Source: Rhizobium tibeticum
GTDB taxonomy: Bacteria; Pseudomonadota; Alphaproteobacteria; Rhizobiales; Rhizobiaceae
DNA length: 62,635 bases
Direction: 5' to 3'
NCBI RefSeq assembly: GCF_900110205.1
Contig: NZ_FOCV01000036.1
Location: 1 to 62,635, forward strand
Part shown: in pieces, positions 53,935 through 62,438 of the stretch
How positions within the stretch are numbered: the first letter of the stretch is position 1
Layout of the letters: each line of letters starts with the position of its first letter
Notes under the pieces: generated by a model
Told to the model about the DNA's origin: nothing
Database searches by the model: none
The model's input: the letters and a program-made list of their open reading frames with translations, nothing else
Position numbers and translations under genes: made by a program

Positions 53935-55537
53935 TGAAGGCACCCTCCAGAACGCGGGCGCTCTTCTTCGGCAGAGACAGGCCTATGTTTGCTTCGCCAA
54001 AGAGCTGTGCATCCATAACCTTGAGGTCCTTCGCTACGATCAGCGGAAACTCGGATTGAGCGAGGATGTGGCTCAGGTCGATCCCCGGTGCGATCTCCGT
54101 GAGAACAACGCCTTCCGGCGTCAGCTTCATCACGCACCGCTCGGTGACATAAGTGATGTCCTGGCCCTGCTCGATCGCGCGCTTGCCGGAGAAGGTGACA
54201 TGCTCGACCTCATTGACGAGCTTCTTCAACTTACCTTCCTTCTCGATGACCAGCTTGCCGTCGGCGATGCCAAGCTTCGCTCCCGCATTGAACATTCCTG
54301 AGAACACGATCTTCTTCGCCCGCGCGGTGATATCGACGAAGCCGCCGGCCCCCGCTGTCACATGGGGTCGGAATGAAAGCTTCGAGACGTTGACAGAACC
54401 GTCCTTGCCGATCTCGAGGAAAGACAGGAGCGAAGCATCGAAGCCGGCGCCCTGGAAGTAGGTGAACTGGTGCGGCGACGGCATATAGGCGTCGGCATTC
54501 GAAGCGCAGCCGAATGCGAAGTCCAGCAAAGGAACGCCTCCGACAGCCCCCTGCTCGATGACCCAGGTGACCGCGCCGTGCAGCCCCTCCTCAAGCAGGA
54601 TGCGCGGCACGTTTGCGGAAATGCCGAAGCCCAGATTGACGCAACTCCCTGCCTGCAACTCTTGTGCAACGCGGCGCGCGATGACCTTCTGGATGTTGAA
54701 TTCCGGAACGCGGAAGCTCTCCAGCGGACGGAGGATCTCGCCTGAGATGGCCGGATCATAGAGCGTCTGAGTGGTTTGCTTCTGATCCGGATCGACGATG
54801 ACATAGTCGACCAACATGCCAGGTACGCGCACGTCGTGCGGCTTCAGCGAACCTTCCTTGGTAATGCGCTTGACCTGGGCGATGACGATGCCGCCATTGT
54901 TGCGGGCGGCGAGCGCCTGATCCAGACCACCGAGATAAGCGCCTTCGTGCTCATAAGTCAGATTGCCGCGCTCGTCCGCAGTTGTCGCTCGGATGATCGC
55001 GACCTGCGGCACGATCGATGGGAAGAACAGCCAGTCCTCTCCTTCGAAAGAGACACGCTTGACGACGGGCTCCTTGGCCCCGAGGTCATTCATCGCGCAA
55101 CCCTGCCTTCTCGGGTCGACGAAAGTGTCGATACCGACTTTCGTCAGGACACCGGGTCGTTTCGCGGCAGCCTCCCGGTGAATGTCGAACATGATGCCCG
55201 AAGGAATATTGTAGGCTGCAATCTCGTTGTTCGTGATCATCTGCCAGATCAGCGGCGGCTCTGCGCTGGATGGACCCGACGGATAGGAGCCGCCGATGAT
55301 ACGCTTGATCAGGCCCTTCTTGGCGATGTAGTCGACCCCCTTGATACCACTCATGTCGCCCGCGGCGATCGGATGCAGGGTCGTGATCTCCCGCGGATGA
55401 CCGGTGCTGTCGAAGCGCTCGCCAATCGCCTTCAGCATAAGGTCAGGGCAACCAAGGCCGCTGGACGACGACACCGACACCATGGCTCCGTCGGGGATCA
55501 GTGCGGCAGCTTCGGCCGGGGTGATATGCTTGCTCAT
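53927..55537 (-). CDS. Family I CoA-transferase, fused alpha-beta (propionate/acetate CoA-transferase type)
   Basis: A 536-residue enzyme with both CoA-transferase halves in one chain, as in YdiF/Pct proteins. The N-terminal half has SSSGLGCPDLMLKAI, and the C-terminal half has NLGFGISANVP and the active-site Glu in VIEQGAVGGVPL, which forms the glutamyl-CoA thioester. It should move CoA from acetyl-CoA or succinyl-CoA to a carboxylic acid made in the pathway. It follows the Gfo/Idh gene by 9 bases. Confidence 0.92.
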   Translation of the reverse strand: MSKHITPAEAAALIPDGAMVSVSSSSGLGCPDLMLKAIGERFDSTGHPREITTLHPIAAGDMSGIKGVDYIAKKGLIKRIIGGSYPSGPSSAEPPLIWQMITNNEIAAYNIPSGIMFDIHREAAAKRPGVLTKVGIDTFVDPRRQGCAMNDLGAKEPVVKRVSFEGEDWLFFPSIVPQVAIIRATTADERGNLTYEHEGAYLGGLDQALAARNNGGIVIAQVKRITKEGSLKPHDVRVPGMLVDYVIVDPDQKQTTQTLYDPAISGEILRPLESFRVPEFNIQKVIARRVAQELQAGSCVNLGFGISANVPRILLEEGLHGAVTWVIEQGAVGGVPLLDFAFGCASNADAYMPSPHQFTYFQGAGFDASLLSFLEIGKDGSVNVSKLSFRPHVTAGAGGFVDITARAKKIVFSGMFNAGAKLGIADGKLVIEKEGKLKKLVNEVEHVTFSGKRAIEQGQDITYVTERCVMKLTPEGVVLTEIAPGIDLSHILAQSEFPLIVAKDLKVMDAQLFGEANIGLSLPKKSARVLEGAFNG

Positions 55538-55546
55538 TGGAGTTAC

Positions 55547-56551
55547 TCAAAGTCCTGTTTGGATTTTCACGGCGGTCCCGCTCTTGGTGGCTTCGACGAC
55601 CGCCAGACCTGTCGCCAGCGACCAGATGCCATCCTCCGCCGTCGCCGAAGGACGACCCTTTCCGGCGACAGAACCGTGAAAGGCTTGCAGTGCCGTCTCA
55701 TAAAGGTTGCTCGCGTTGGTCGGCAGTTGCTGCTCGCCATCCGCATTTCTAAGCGTCACCGTTCCCTCAGGACGTTGCGTCATCACGTTGCGGCCGATGA
55801 GCGAACCTTCAGTGCCATGCACCTCGAACCCGGTCTCCGCATATTTGGTCGTGAAGGCATCGTGGAATTGAGCAAGGATCCCGTCCTGGAAACGCATGAC
55901 ACCCATCACGCCGTCTTCGACGCCTGGCTTGCCCATCCCGGCCGCCTGCGAAAACGCCATGACCTCGACCGGATCGCGGCCGAGCACAAAACGCAGCGTG
56001 TCGGTGTCATGAACGGTGATGTCGAGAATCACACCGGCTCCGGCCTCTGGCCGATCCAGCCGCCAGCCTTGCAGGTGAGCCGGGAGGTACACCGCATGAA
56101 AAACGCGAGCGGCCAACGGCTTGCCGATCTTGCCGGAGGCGATGGCGTCTCTCATGGCGATGTGAGTGGAGGCGTTGCGGAGATGGTGGTTGGTGGCGAG
56201 AACGACACCGGCGTTCTTCGCCGCCTTGGCCATGGCGTGCGCATCCTGCAGCGACATCGCCAACGGCTTCTCGCAAAGAATATGCTTGCCGGCGCGGGCC
56301 GCAGCGATCGCCTGGTCGCGATGAAGTTCGTTCGTCGTCGAAATGTAAACCGCATCGACATCCGGATCGTTCACAAGGACATCGACATCAGCGACATGCC
56401 TCGGGATCCCGTTCTCCTTCGCATAGGACCGGCCGCGCTCGACGCTCGTGCTCATGACGGACACGATATCGCCGCCAGTAGCGCGGATAGCAGCAATCAC
56501 CCATTCACGAGCAATGGCACTTGCCCCAATCAGTCCCCAACGAACGGTCAT
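55547..56551 (-). CDS. Gfo/Idh/MocA-family oxidoreductase
   Basis: A 334-residue NAD(P)-dependent sugar or polyol dehydrogenase. The N-terminal Rossmann site is WGLIGASAIAREWVI, and the catalytic Lys sits in LCEKPLAMS (EKP motif). The C-terminal domain has the usual substrate residues (ILDITVHDTDTLRF). Family members oxidise sugars, inositols and glycosides at one hydroxyl. Its start overlaps the lacI stop by four bases, so it is coupled to the regulator gene. Confidence 0.92.
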   Translation of the reverse strand: MTVRWGLIGASAIAREWVIAAIRATGGDIVSVMSTSVERGRSYAKENGIPRHVADVDVLVNDPDVDAVYISTTNELHRDQAIAAARAGKHILCEKPLAMSLQDAHAMAKAAKNAGVVLATNHHLRNASTHIAMRDAIASGKIGKPLAARVFHAVYLPAHLQGWRLDRPEAGAGVILDITVHDTDTLRFVLGRDPVEVMAFSQAAGMGKPGVEDGVMGVMRFQDGILAQFHDAFTTKYAETGFEVHGTEGSLIGRNVMTQRPEGTVTLRNADGEQQLPTNASNLYETALQAFHGSVAGKGRPSATAEDGIWSLATGLAVVEATKSGTAVKIQTGL

Positions 56552-57594
56552 GCCATCTTTCTCCCTGTCTTCTTCTGCACGGCTCCACAGCTCTCACGAA
56601 CGACGAGCCGGACAGCGGTGGTCACGTTTTCGGGCTCCGCCTTGCCTGCGTTGATCTGCTTGAGGAGTAGCTGTGCTGCGCGTCTGCCCATGCTTTGCGG
56701 ATCGACGGAGATCGTCGTGAGCGCAGGGACCGCCGTTTGTGCCTCGATCACGTCGTCGAAGCCGACGACAGCGAAGTCACGACCGGGTTCCATATGACGC
56801 GCGCGCAGGCCATCGCACACGCCGAAGGCGACGGCATCATTGAAGCAAACCGCCGCCGTTGGCCGGTTGCTCATTGCCATCGCCCGCCCGATCGCATCGG
56901 CTCCACCTGCTCTCGAGGGAGCCGATGAGACCACCAGCTCTTCATGAAAACCGAGACCGGCCGCGTTCATGCCATCCATATAACCCGCCCGACGCTCCTC
57001 GAAGACCGCCGTGTCGGGAAATCCGCCGAGAAATGCAATTCGTGCGTGGCCGAGGGACGCCAGGTGCTCAACTGCCGCTGAAGTGCCACCCTGATTGTCG
57101 GAAACAATCGACGAGACCTTCGCACCAGGCAGGCTGCGAACAACAACGACAACCGGAATATCGGCCGCAACAAGCGGCTTGAAATCGGCCGCCTCGGTGG
57201 CACGCGCCGGAGAGACGATGAGCCCCGAGATACCATGCTCCCTCATCGAGGCGATGACTTCCCGCTGCCTGTCAATGCTCTCGCTCGTGTTCGAAAGGAA
57301 CTGCACGAAGCCGGCAGACTGCACCACCATATCGACGCCAACAGCAAGCTCGGCAAAGAAACTGTTGGTGAGGTCGTTCACCACGACGCCGACGATCTTC
57401 GACTTTGCACTCGTTTGGCGAAGGTTCGCGGCCCCGCGGTTATAGACATAACCAAGCTCACGCATCGCTGCATTCACCTTGGATCGCGTCCCTTCGTTCA
57501 CCAGAGGGGATCCTTGCAGTACCAGCGAGACGGTCGACTTCGAGACGCCGGCAGCCTTCGCGATGTCAATGACCGTCACCCTCCCTTTCGACAT
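56548..57594 (-). CDS. LacI-family transcriptional regulator
   Basis: A 348-residue repressor; the ATG at 57594 has GGAGGAATT upstream and begins the conserved domain, unlike the longer open frame. Residues 5-55 are the DNA-binding part (VTVIDIAKAAGVSKSTVSLVLQ with hinge helix NRGAANLR), followed by a periplasmic-binding-protein-like ligand domain. It heads the 13-gene operon and is divergent from the DUF993 gene; near-identical palindromes lie before both genes. The inducer is presumably the imported substrate or a derivative. Confidence 0.93.
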   Translation of the reverse strand: MSKGRVTVIDIAKAAGVSKSTVSLVLQGSPLVNEGTRSKVNAAMRELGYVYNRGAANLRQTSAKSKIVGVVVNDLTNSFFAELAVGVDMVVQSAGFVQFLSNTSESIDRQREVIASMREHGISGLIVSPARATEAADFKPLVAADIPVVVVVRSLPGAKVSSIVSDNQGGTSAAVEHLASLGHARIAFLGGFPDTAVFEERRAGYMDGMNAAGLGFHEELVVSSAPSRAGGADAIGRAMAMSNRPTAAVCFNDAVAFGVCDGLRARHMEPGRDFAVVGFDDVIEAQTAVPALTTISVDPQSMGRRAAQLLLKQINAGKAEPENVTTAVRLVVRESCGAVQKKTGRKMA

Positions 57595-57633
57595 GAATTC
57601 CTCCCCGCCCGCGCCAACCTGGGCAGTAAATAA

Positions 57634-57647
57634 TTGGAACGTTCCAA
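57634..57647. promoter_or_regulatory. LacI-type operator in front of lacI
   Basis: TTGGAACGTTCCAA is a perfect 14-bp palindrome with a central CG, as usual for LacI-family operators. It lies 40 bases upstream of the lacI start codon and would allow autorepression of the whole operon. Confidence 0.75.
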
Positions 57648-57810
57648 ACTTGTCAAGCACATTCTTTGAAAAACCTTCACCCCTGTAACGCGGCAAAATA
57701 CACAGCCATCGCATTGTTTCTCATTGCTTCTCTTGCATTTTGCCGCCAGTTCGCGCCGAGGTTCCCGCTTCCCTGCCCCTAGTCTCCTAGATTTATAAAA
57801 AGGCTATTGC

Positions 57811-57830
57811 AATTTGGAACGATCCAAATT
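57811..57830. promoter_or_regulatory. LacI-type operator in front of the DUF993 gene
   Basis: AATTTGGAACGATCCAAATT is symmetrical over 20 bp except at one base pair on each side of the centre. Its core, TTGGAACGATCCAA (57814-57827), differs from the other operator at one position. It lies 33 bases upstream of the start codon at 57863. Confidence 0.75.
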
Positions 57831-57862
57831 ATTGCGTCATTCACCTATCGAGGAGGATCGCA

Positions 57863-59029
57863 ATGAGCTTGTCTTTAAATCTGCCGAACACTGACGGTTC
57901 CGCCAGCGAATACCGGCTTCTCGGCACACCGATCGGGCGCCCTTCTACACCGCCAAAATTCAACCGGATCGCCTATGCGGCCGCCCATGTCGTATCGGAG
58001 CCTCGAAAGGACGTTGACCCTTGGGGCCGTCCGGCAATCGATTGGGACGCGACGATCGCCTTCCGCCGGCACCTGTGGAGCCTCGGCTTCAAGATCGCCG
58101 AAGCGATGGATACCTCCCAGCGTGGCATGGGCCTCGACTGGGCTGGCGCGCAGGAACTAATCCGGCGATCGCTGCAGGAGGCTCGCACGGTTCCCGGCGC
58201 TGACCTTGCATGTGGTGCTGGCACTGATCATCTGGCGGCAGCCGATGCGAGATCGATCGACGATGTCATCAAGGCGTACGAGACGCAGATCGAATTCGTG
58301 GAAAAGAATGGCGGCCGCACCATCATGATGGCCAGCCGCGCCCTCGCCCGCGTGGCGTCCTCCCCCGACGACTACGCCAAAGTCTATGGCAGAATTCTCT
58401 CGCAAGCCAAGGGCAAGGTCGTCCTGCACTGGTTGGGAGAAATGTTCGACCCGAACTTAGCCGGCTACTGGGGCAGCGCGCAGTTCGAACCGGCGCTCGA
58501 CTGCGTCCTCAGAATCATCAACGAGAACAAGGACAAGGTCGAGGGGATCAAAATCTCGCTGCTCGACAATGCCAAGGAAGTGCAACTTCGCAATCGGCTT
58601 CCGGAAGGCGTGCTCTGCTTTACCGGTGACGATTTCAACTATGCGGAACTGATCGAGGGGGATGGAAAGCGCTATAGCCATGCGCTGCTTGGCATCTTCG
58701 ACGCCGTCGCCCCTTCGGCATCAAAGGCGTTGGCATCGCTCGCTGCGGGTGACGCCGCTACCTTCCGATCAATCATCGAGCCGACCGTTCCGCTCTCCCG
58801 CAAGATCTTCGAAGCCCCGACGCAATATTATAAGGCCGGCGTCGTCTTCCTGGCGTGGTTGAATGGTCACCAGAGCCATTTCAGCCTTCCGGCAGGGCTG
58901 CAGTCGGCGCGTGGCGTCAATCACTATGCCGATATTTTCCGGCTCGCAGACAAAGCAAACGTCCTGGACAAACCCGACCTTGCCGTCGCACGCATGAGGC
59001 ATTTCGCAGGCGTGTTTGGCATAGAATGA
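57863..59029 (+). CDS. DUF993 family protein (DapA-like TIM barrel, possible aldolase or hydro-lyase)
   Basis: A 388-residue protein of the uncharacterised DUF993 family, which is distantly related to dihydrodipicolinate synthase/N-acetylneuraminate lyase enzymes. GAGGAGG lies 6 bases before the ATG. A Lys in VEGIKISLLDN sits where a Schiff-base Lys would be expected in a DapA-like barrel; this placement is my inference. It is divergent from the lacI operon and shares its operator sequence, so it should belong to the same pathway, perhaps cleaving a keto-sugar intermediate. Confidence 0.85.
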   Translation: MSLSLNLPNTDGSASEYRLLGTPIGRPSTPPKFNRIAYAAAHVVSEPRKDVDPWGRPAIDWDATIAFRRHLWSLGFKIAEAMDTSQRGMGLDWAGAQELIRRSLQEARTVPGADLACGAGTDHLAAADARSIDDVIKAYETQIEFVEKNGGRTIMMASRALARVASSPDDYAKVYGRILSQAKGKVVLHWLGEMFDPNLAGYWGSAQFEPALDCVLRIINENKDKVEGIKISLLDNAKEVQLRNRLPEGVLCFTGDDFNYAELIEGDGKRYSHALLGIFDAVAPSASKALASLAAGDAATFRSIIEPTVPLSRKIFEAPTQYYKAGVVFLAWLNGHQSHFSLPAGLQSARGVNHYADIFRLADKANVLDKPDLAVARMRHFAGVFGIE

Positions 59030-59199
59030 GCAGCAGCCTACGAGAGGCGCAAAAGGGGCTCGAACAAGGGAACCAGAGCGAACGTTCGGCGTTGAAGGCG
59101 CAGATCGCGTGGAGATTGTCTTTCTCCAGCGCGACCTTTCCGAGCATACCTTGCTCTCGCCTCACCAACACTGCAGGTTTTTTTGTTCGGCTGTTCTTT

Positions 59200-59358
59200 C
59201 TAGTAGCTACAAGGCCGGTCGTTATCGAATCCAAGTGCGCAGGCTGAGTTTAGGGGGCGATTTCGATCCTGTTGGCCGGTTGTCGAAGTACAGGCCGATG
59301 TGATCGCCGCAAGGCTGATCAACGCCCCCGCCACTACAAATCTGTGAAATCGGTTCAT
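59200..59358 (-). CDS. Small putative lipoprotein
   Basis: A 52-residue protein starting MNRFHRFVVAGALISLAA, with a lipobox-like TSAC (Cys23) and a short polar tail containing two more Cys (SAC, RPC). AAGGAGAAGG lies just before the ATG at 59358, a strong ribosome site. The Thr at position -3 of the lipobox is unusual but tolerated. I recognise no family. Confidence 0.6.
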   Translation of the reverse strand: MNRFHRFVVAGALISLAAITSACTSTTGQQDRNRPLNSACALGFDNDRPCSY

Positions 59359-59760
59359 CTGACCTTCTCCTTCGTAGGATCAAGCATCATAACCCGCTCC
59401 GAAGCAACAGGCGACGACCGCCTGCCGATAAAGTTCGAAGGAACCTCGTAGCGTGCGGAAGCTCCAAGGTTCCCTCGTCTCGTTCGAACCGACGCCAGCC
59501 CTTTTGCCCTCGGTTCACAGCCACCAGGAGATTGTGGCAATCCCGAATATAGACGACCCAAGAGGACTGCACATTGGACCTTGGTCCCGCGACCTTTTGG
59601 GGCTTGGCTCACACTCCATTCAATACGAAAAGAACAACGACGAAAGCTGCGATATGAACACCGGATAAATCGATGGGTTGACGCGCGCGCAGCCCTCCCG
59701 GGTCAAGAGTACCCGGTCGGCGCTTAAGACGCTTCCGGCGGATGCTTTTAAGCCGAGGGC
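59359..59760. other. Intergenic stretch, no convincing gene
   Basis: Several overlapping short frames exist on both strands, but none has a ribosome site or a recognisable protein. It contains the promoter of the small lipoprotein gene. Confidence 0.4.
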
Positions 59761-59967
59761 CTACTGAAGCTCAGACTTCCCTTCAGAAGCGATAACAGTC
59801 CCGTGTCGCAGTGCCTCCTCTTGAGCTGCCTGGATGGCCTGCTGGATAAAATACACGACGAGATCGTAATCCGGACTCTCCCGCGAGGCGATTTCCCAGG
59901 CAACGTTCAGAGTGAATATCAGCTGTGGGACAATCGTATCGGTCACGGCGGCGTACCCTGAAAGCAC
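59761..59967 (-). CDS. Small hypothetical protein
   Basis: A 68-residue frame from a GTG at 59967 with AGGA 6 bases upstream; another GTG at 59946 could be used. The sequence (LIFTLNVAWEIASRE, DYDLVVYFIQQAIQAAQEEALRHG) is amphipathic and looks like a real folded helical protein. I recognise no family. Confidence 0.5.
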   Translation of the reverse strand: MLSGYAAVTDTIVPQLIFTLNVAWEIASRESPDYDLVVYFIQQAIQAAQEEALRHGTVIASEGKSELQ

Positions 59968-60336
59968 GGGAATCCTACGGGCCGTTCACGGCCACGGCAA
60001 CGTCAACAATTGGTCGTACGGCACGAGAATGTCACCAGCGGCTTAGTAGCCTGTACTATAGCGCTCATCAGAATGCCTACCAGCGCTCGCGCGGCGAGTT
60101 CGACTTGCCAATGATACCCTCACCGGCCCGCAAACTCTTGGATGCCTCTTCCTTGATTTGAAGGCAGGCGTGAGTTCCATGTTCAAATCCCTTCAGTTTT
60201 TCAATGATTGAGCAGCGGCGTCACCGAAGGGTTCATGCTAGTCTTCCTCTTCCATTGCGGGCTCGCGATCCCCACTTTTGGAGAGGCGGAGCAACACCCG
60301 TCGATGACAGGACACCCTCACGATTGGAGCGCAGCC
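59968..60336. other. Intergenic stretch, nothing clear
   Basis: I see no gene with a ribosome site and no strong hairpin here. The frame of the following DUF982 gene is open back to 60208, but that part is not conserved-looking. Confidence 0.4.
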
Positions 60337-60555
60337 ATGTTGGTACACCGATGGAAAAAGCCTCTCGTGCTGGGAGATAACCGCATCCGCATCGTTGTCG
60401 GTTCCCCGGAGGAGGCATTGACCTGGCTCATTCATGAGCCGAACCAGAGCACGGCCAAATGGCAACGAGCCTGGGAAGCTTGCCGAGCGGTCATTGAGGG
60501 TCGGATGAGGGCCGAAGACGCCAAACCGGCCGTTCAGTTCGCGGCTGCGCGCTAA
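60337..60555 (+). CDS. DUF982 family small protein
   Basis: A 72-residue protein from the ATG at 60337 (GGAG 8 bases upstream). It has the DUF982 layout: W-KPLVL near the start, EALTWLIHE in the middle and a C-terminal ACRAVIEGRMRAEDAKPAVQFAAA. These proteins are common and often multicopy in rhizobia; their function is unknown. Confidence 0.75.
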   Translation: MLVHRWKKPLVLGDNRIRIVVGSPEEALTWLIHEPNQSTAKWQRAWEACRAVIEGRMRAEDAKPAVQFAAAR

Positions 60556-61208
60556 GTCGTTCGTACTGGTGTTGTTTGGAGATTGGTTCAACGCTCACCT
60601 CGCGCGGCTTTCTCAGTCAGGTACGCAGCCGATCGATGCGCTTCACGTCAGAAGCAGCGCCGAAGGCCGCGAGCTTGTAATCGCGAAACTTCCGATCGCC
60701 GGCAGGATCGAACTTTGCCGCGGCGACATTCCGAACCCCGCCGGGCGCCTTGGCAGCGTTTGTATTGATGCGGCTTATCCTGATTCTTGGCCGTGCGGCG
60801 CGTGCGTTTGGATTCCTTCGAATCAGGCTTGCTGACGAATCGATCGATTCCGGCAGCCGCCGAAAGTATTCTGGTGAAGACGTCTGATTGCCCGGACCTA
60901 CGGCCCCTCTGGAAGTCAAGAGAATTGGGAACAGCCTGACTTACCCCGAAGAGGAGCACTCGAGACCTTGCGCCTCACTCGCGAAGAAAATTCCAACTTC
61001 TCCTCGGACCCGACCGTCACAGCGACGGTCGCCGCCGCTCTTGCTAATTTTGAGAAGGAGGGAAGCGCCCTTTACGGCGAGCTAACCCAAGCCGCTTCCT
61101 TCAACCCGCTTCGCCAAAGGAGCGGGGTTTCTTTAGCCCTCGTTATCCCACGCGTTGCCCCGCCAGGAACACAAGGCCATTAGGGGTTGTGTAAGAGATT
61201 GAAATGAT
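60556..61208. other. Intergenic stretch with one terminator-like hairpin
   Basis: Overlapping short frames occur on both strands (for example 60569-60835 plus and 60617-60919 minus), but they have odd, Arg-rich or Pro-rich composition and no ribosome sites. I do not accept any as a gene. Confidence 0.4.
61103..61134 (+). terminator. Terminator-like hairpin upstream of tRNA-Arg
   Basis: AACCCGCT pairs with AGCGGGGTT (one bulged base) around a 10-base loop, followed by TCTTT. On the plus strand it could end transcripts from the DUF982 region; it also lies in the 3' space of the minus-strand tRNA gene. Confidence 0.5.
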
Positions 61209-61285
<77 letters not shown>

Positions 61286-61335
61286 GCGTGACCGGGAAAC
61301 CTGTGCCCGGTCAAATCCGTGCTGACGAACGCGGA

Positions 61336-61641
61336 TCAGTGCGTCCAGGGTTGCGTCCGCGTATAGCGGAAATTGTCAGGATAGGCCACGATCTGGCGCT
61401 GCGGATCTTTCGGGGCAATGACCCGGTACTCGATGCCGTTGCGCTTTGCGTAAGCCTCGGCGAGTTCCTGCGTTTCGAAGGTCAGCTTCAGCTGCTGGCG
61501 CATATCCGAAGACGACGTGTAGCCCATGATCGGATCGATGGTGCGCGGCGTCTCCTGATCGAACTCAAGAACCCAAATATTTGTCTTTGCCTTGCCGGAC
61601 TGCATCGCGGTCTTTGCTGGACGATAGATCTTGGCAGACAT
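61336..61641 (-). CDS. ETC complex I subunit family protein (NDUFS4-like)
   Basis: A 101-residue protein of the family of the NDUFS4/AQDQ accessory subunit of respiratory complex I, found in alphaproteobacteria and mitochondria. The conserved parts are AKIYRPAKTAMQSGKAKT, WVLEFDQETPRTIDPIMGYTSS and the C-terminal AEAYAKRNGIEYRV. It should bind the peripheral arm of NADH dehydrogenase at the inner membrane. It lies alone, 50 bases upstream of tRNA-Arg on the same strand. Confidence 0.92.
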   Translation of the reverse strand: MSAKIYRPAKTAMQSGKAKTNIWVLEFDQETPRTIDPIMGYTSSSDMRQQLKLTFETQELAEAYAKRNGIEYRVIAPKDPQRQIVAYPDNFRYTRTQPWTH

Positions 61642-61973
61642 TGCTGCAGCGCCTCCGAATTAGCGGCTTTCGCACTTGAAACTTCATTCGATCCCAGGGT
61701 CGGGGGCTCCTCATCCAAACCGTCGCACGAAGAGATGAATTTTGCTTAGCGGCGAATCCCTTTCTTTTCAAGAAAAAAGCCGCGGCGGCGGGAGCTGGAT
61801 TTTCGGCCATTTCCGGCAGCCGTCTTCCGTCCGTGCCTTTCCACAATTCGCGCGGACGTCAAACATTCCTCACGCCGACCTGAACGAAAAGTGCGCTTAC
61901 ACCAAGCTGGGGGTTAGGTGATTTAGATATTGCGGACGCAAGGCGAACCGTGTATTGCCCTCCCTCGTCGGCA

Positions 61974-62051
<78 letters not shown>

Positions 62052-62438
62052 CGCTTCCTCTTACGGGACAGGGCATTGAAGGTTTTTGCTGGATAACCTT
62101 CGAAAGTTCACCGCCACAAGAACGCCCCAGAAACATCTTCAGGCGCTACATTCAATGCGTGCTGCCGCCGATGTCTAGGGCCACGCCTCTCCAATCGCCA
62201 CCCAAACAAAACGAGACAAAAGACGCTCTGCGCCATCCGTTGTTGTTGGCGTGGGCCGAGACAACCCTGTTGAATACCGACCTTCTCGGCCTGAGGCGCT
62301 CACTCGTTATCCATGCTGGCGGTGGTCTCGTCGTACTGCTCGTAACGACAATGCTGTCAGTGTGCAAACCGCACGGAATGGTACGCATACGCGGAAGGCC
62401 GCCTTGAGAGATGTCCGGAAACGTAGCTGACTGTGGGT
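62052..62438. other. Intergenic stretch between tRNA-Pro and the IS66-type gene
   Basis: It holds short frames on both strands (62159-62407 plus, 62152-62388 minus) with no ribosome site or known family. The left end of the IS66-type element should lie in its last part, but I could not find a clear terminal repeat. Confidence 0.4.

Noticed and set aside
54776..56797. Plus-strand frame of 673 codons
   Set aside because: It is antisense to the CoA-transferase, Gfo/Idh and part of the lacI genes, with no ribosome site or known domain.
60617..60959. Overlapping minus-strand frames rich in Arg and Lys
   Set aside because: Two frames overlap each other, neither has a Shine-Dalgarno sequence, and both are low in hydrophobic residues.
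62152..62407. Short frames on both strands next to the IS66-type gene
   Set aside because: No ribosome site or recognisable domain; probably non-coding sequence at the element border.
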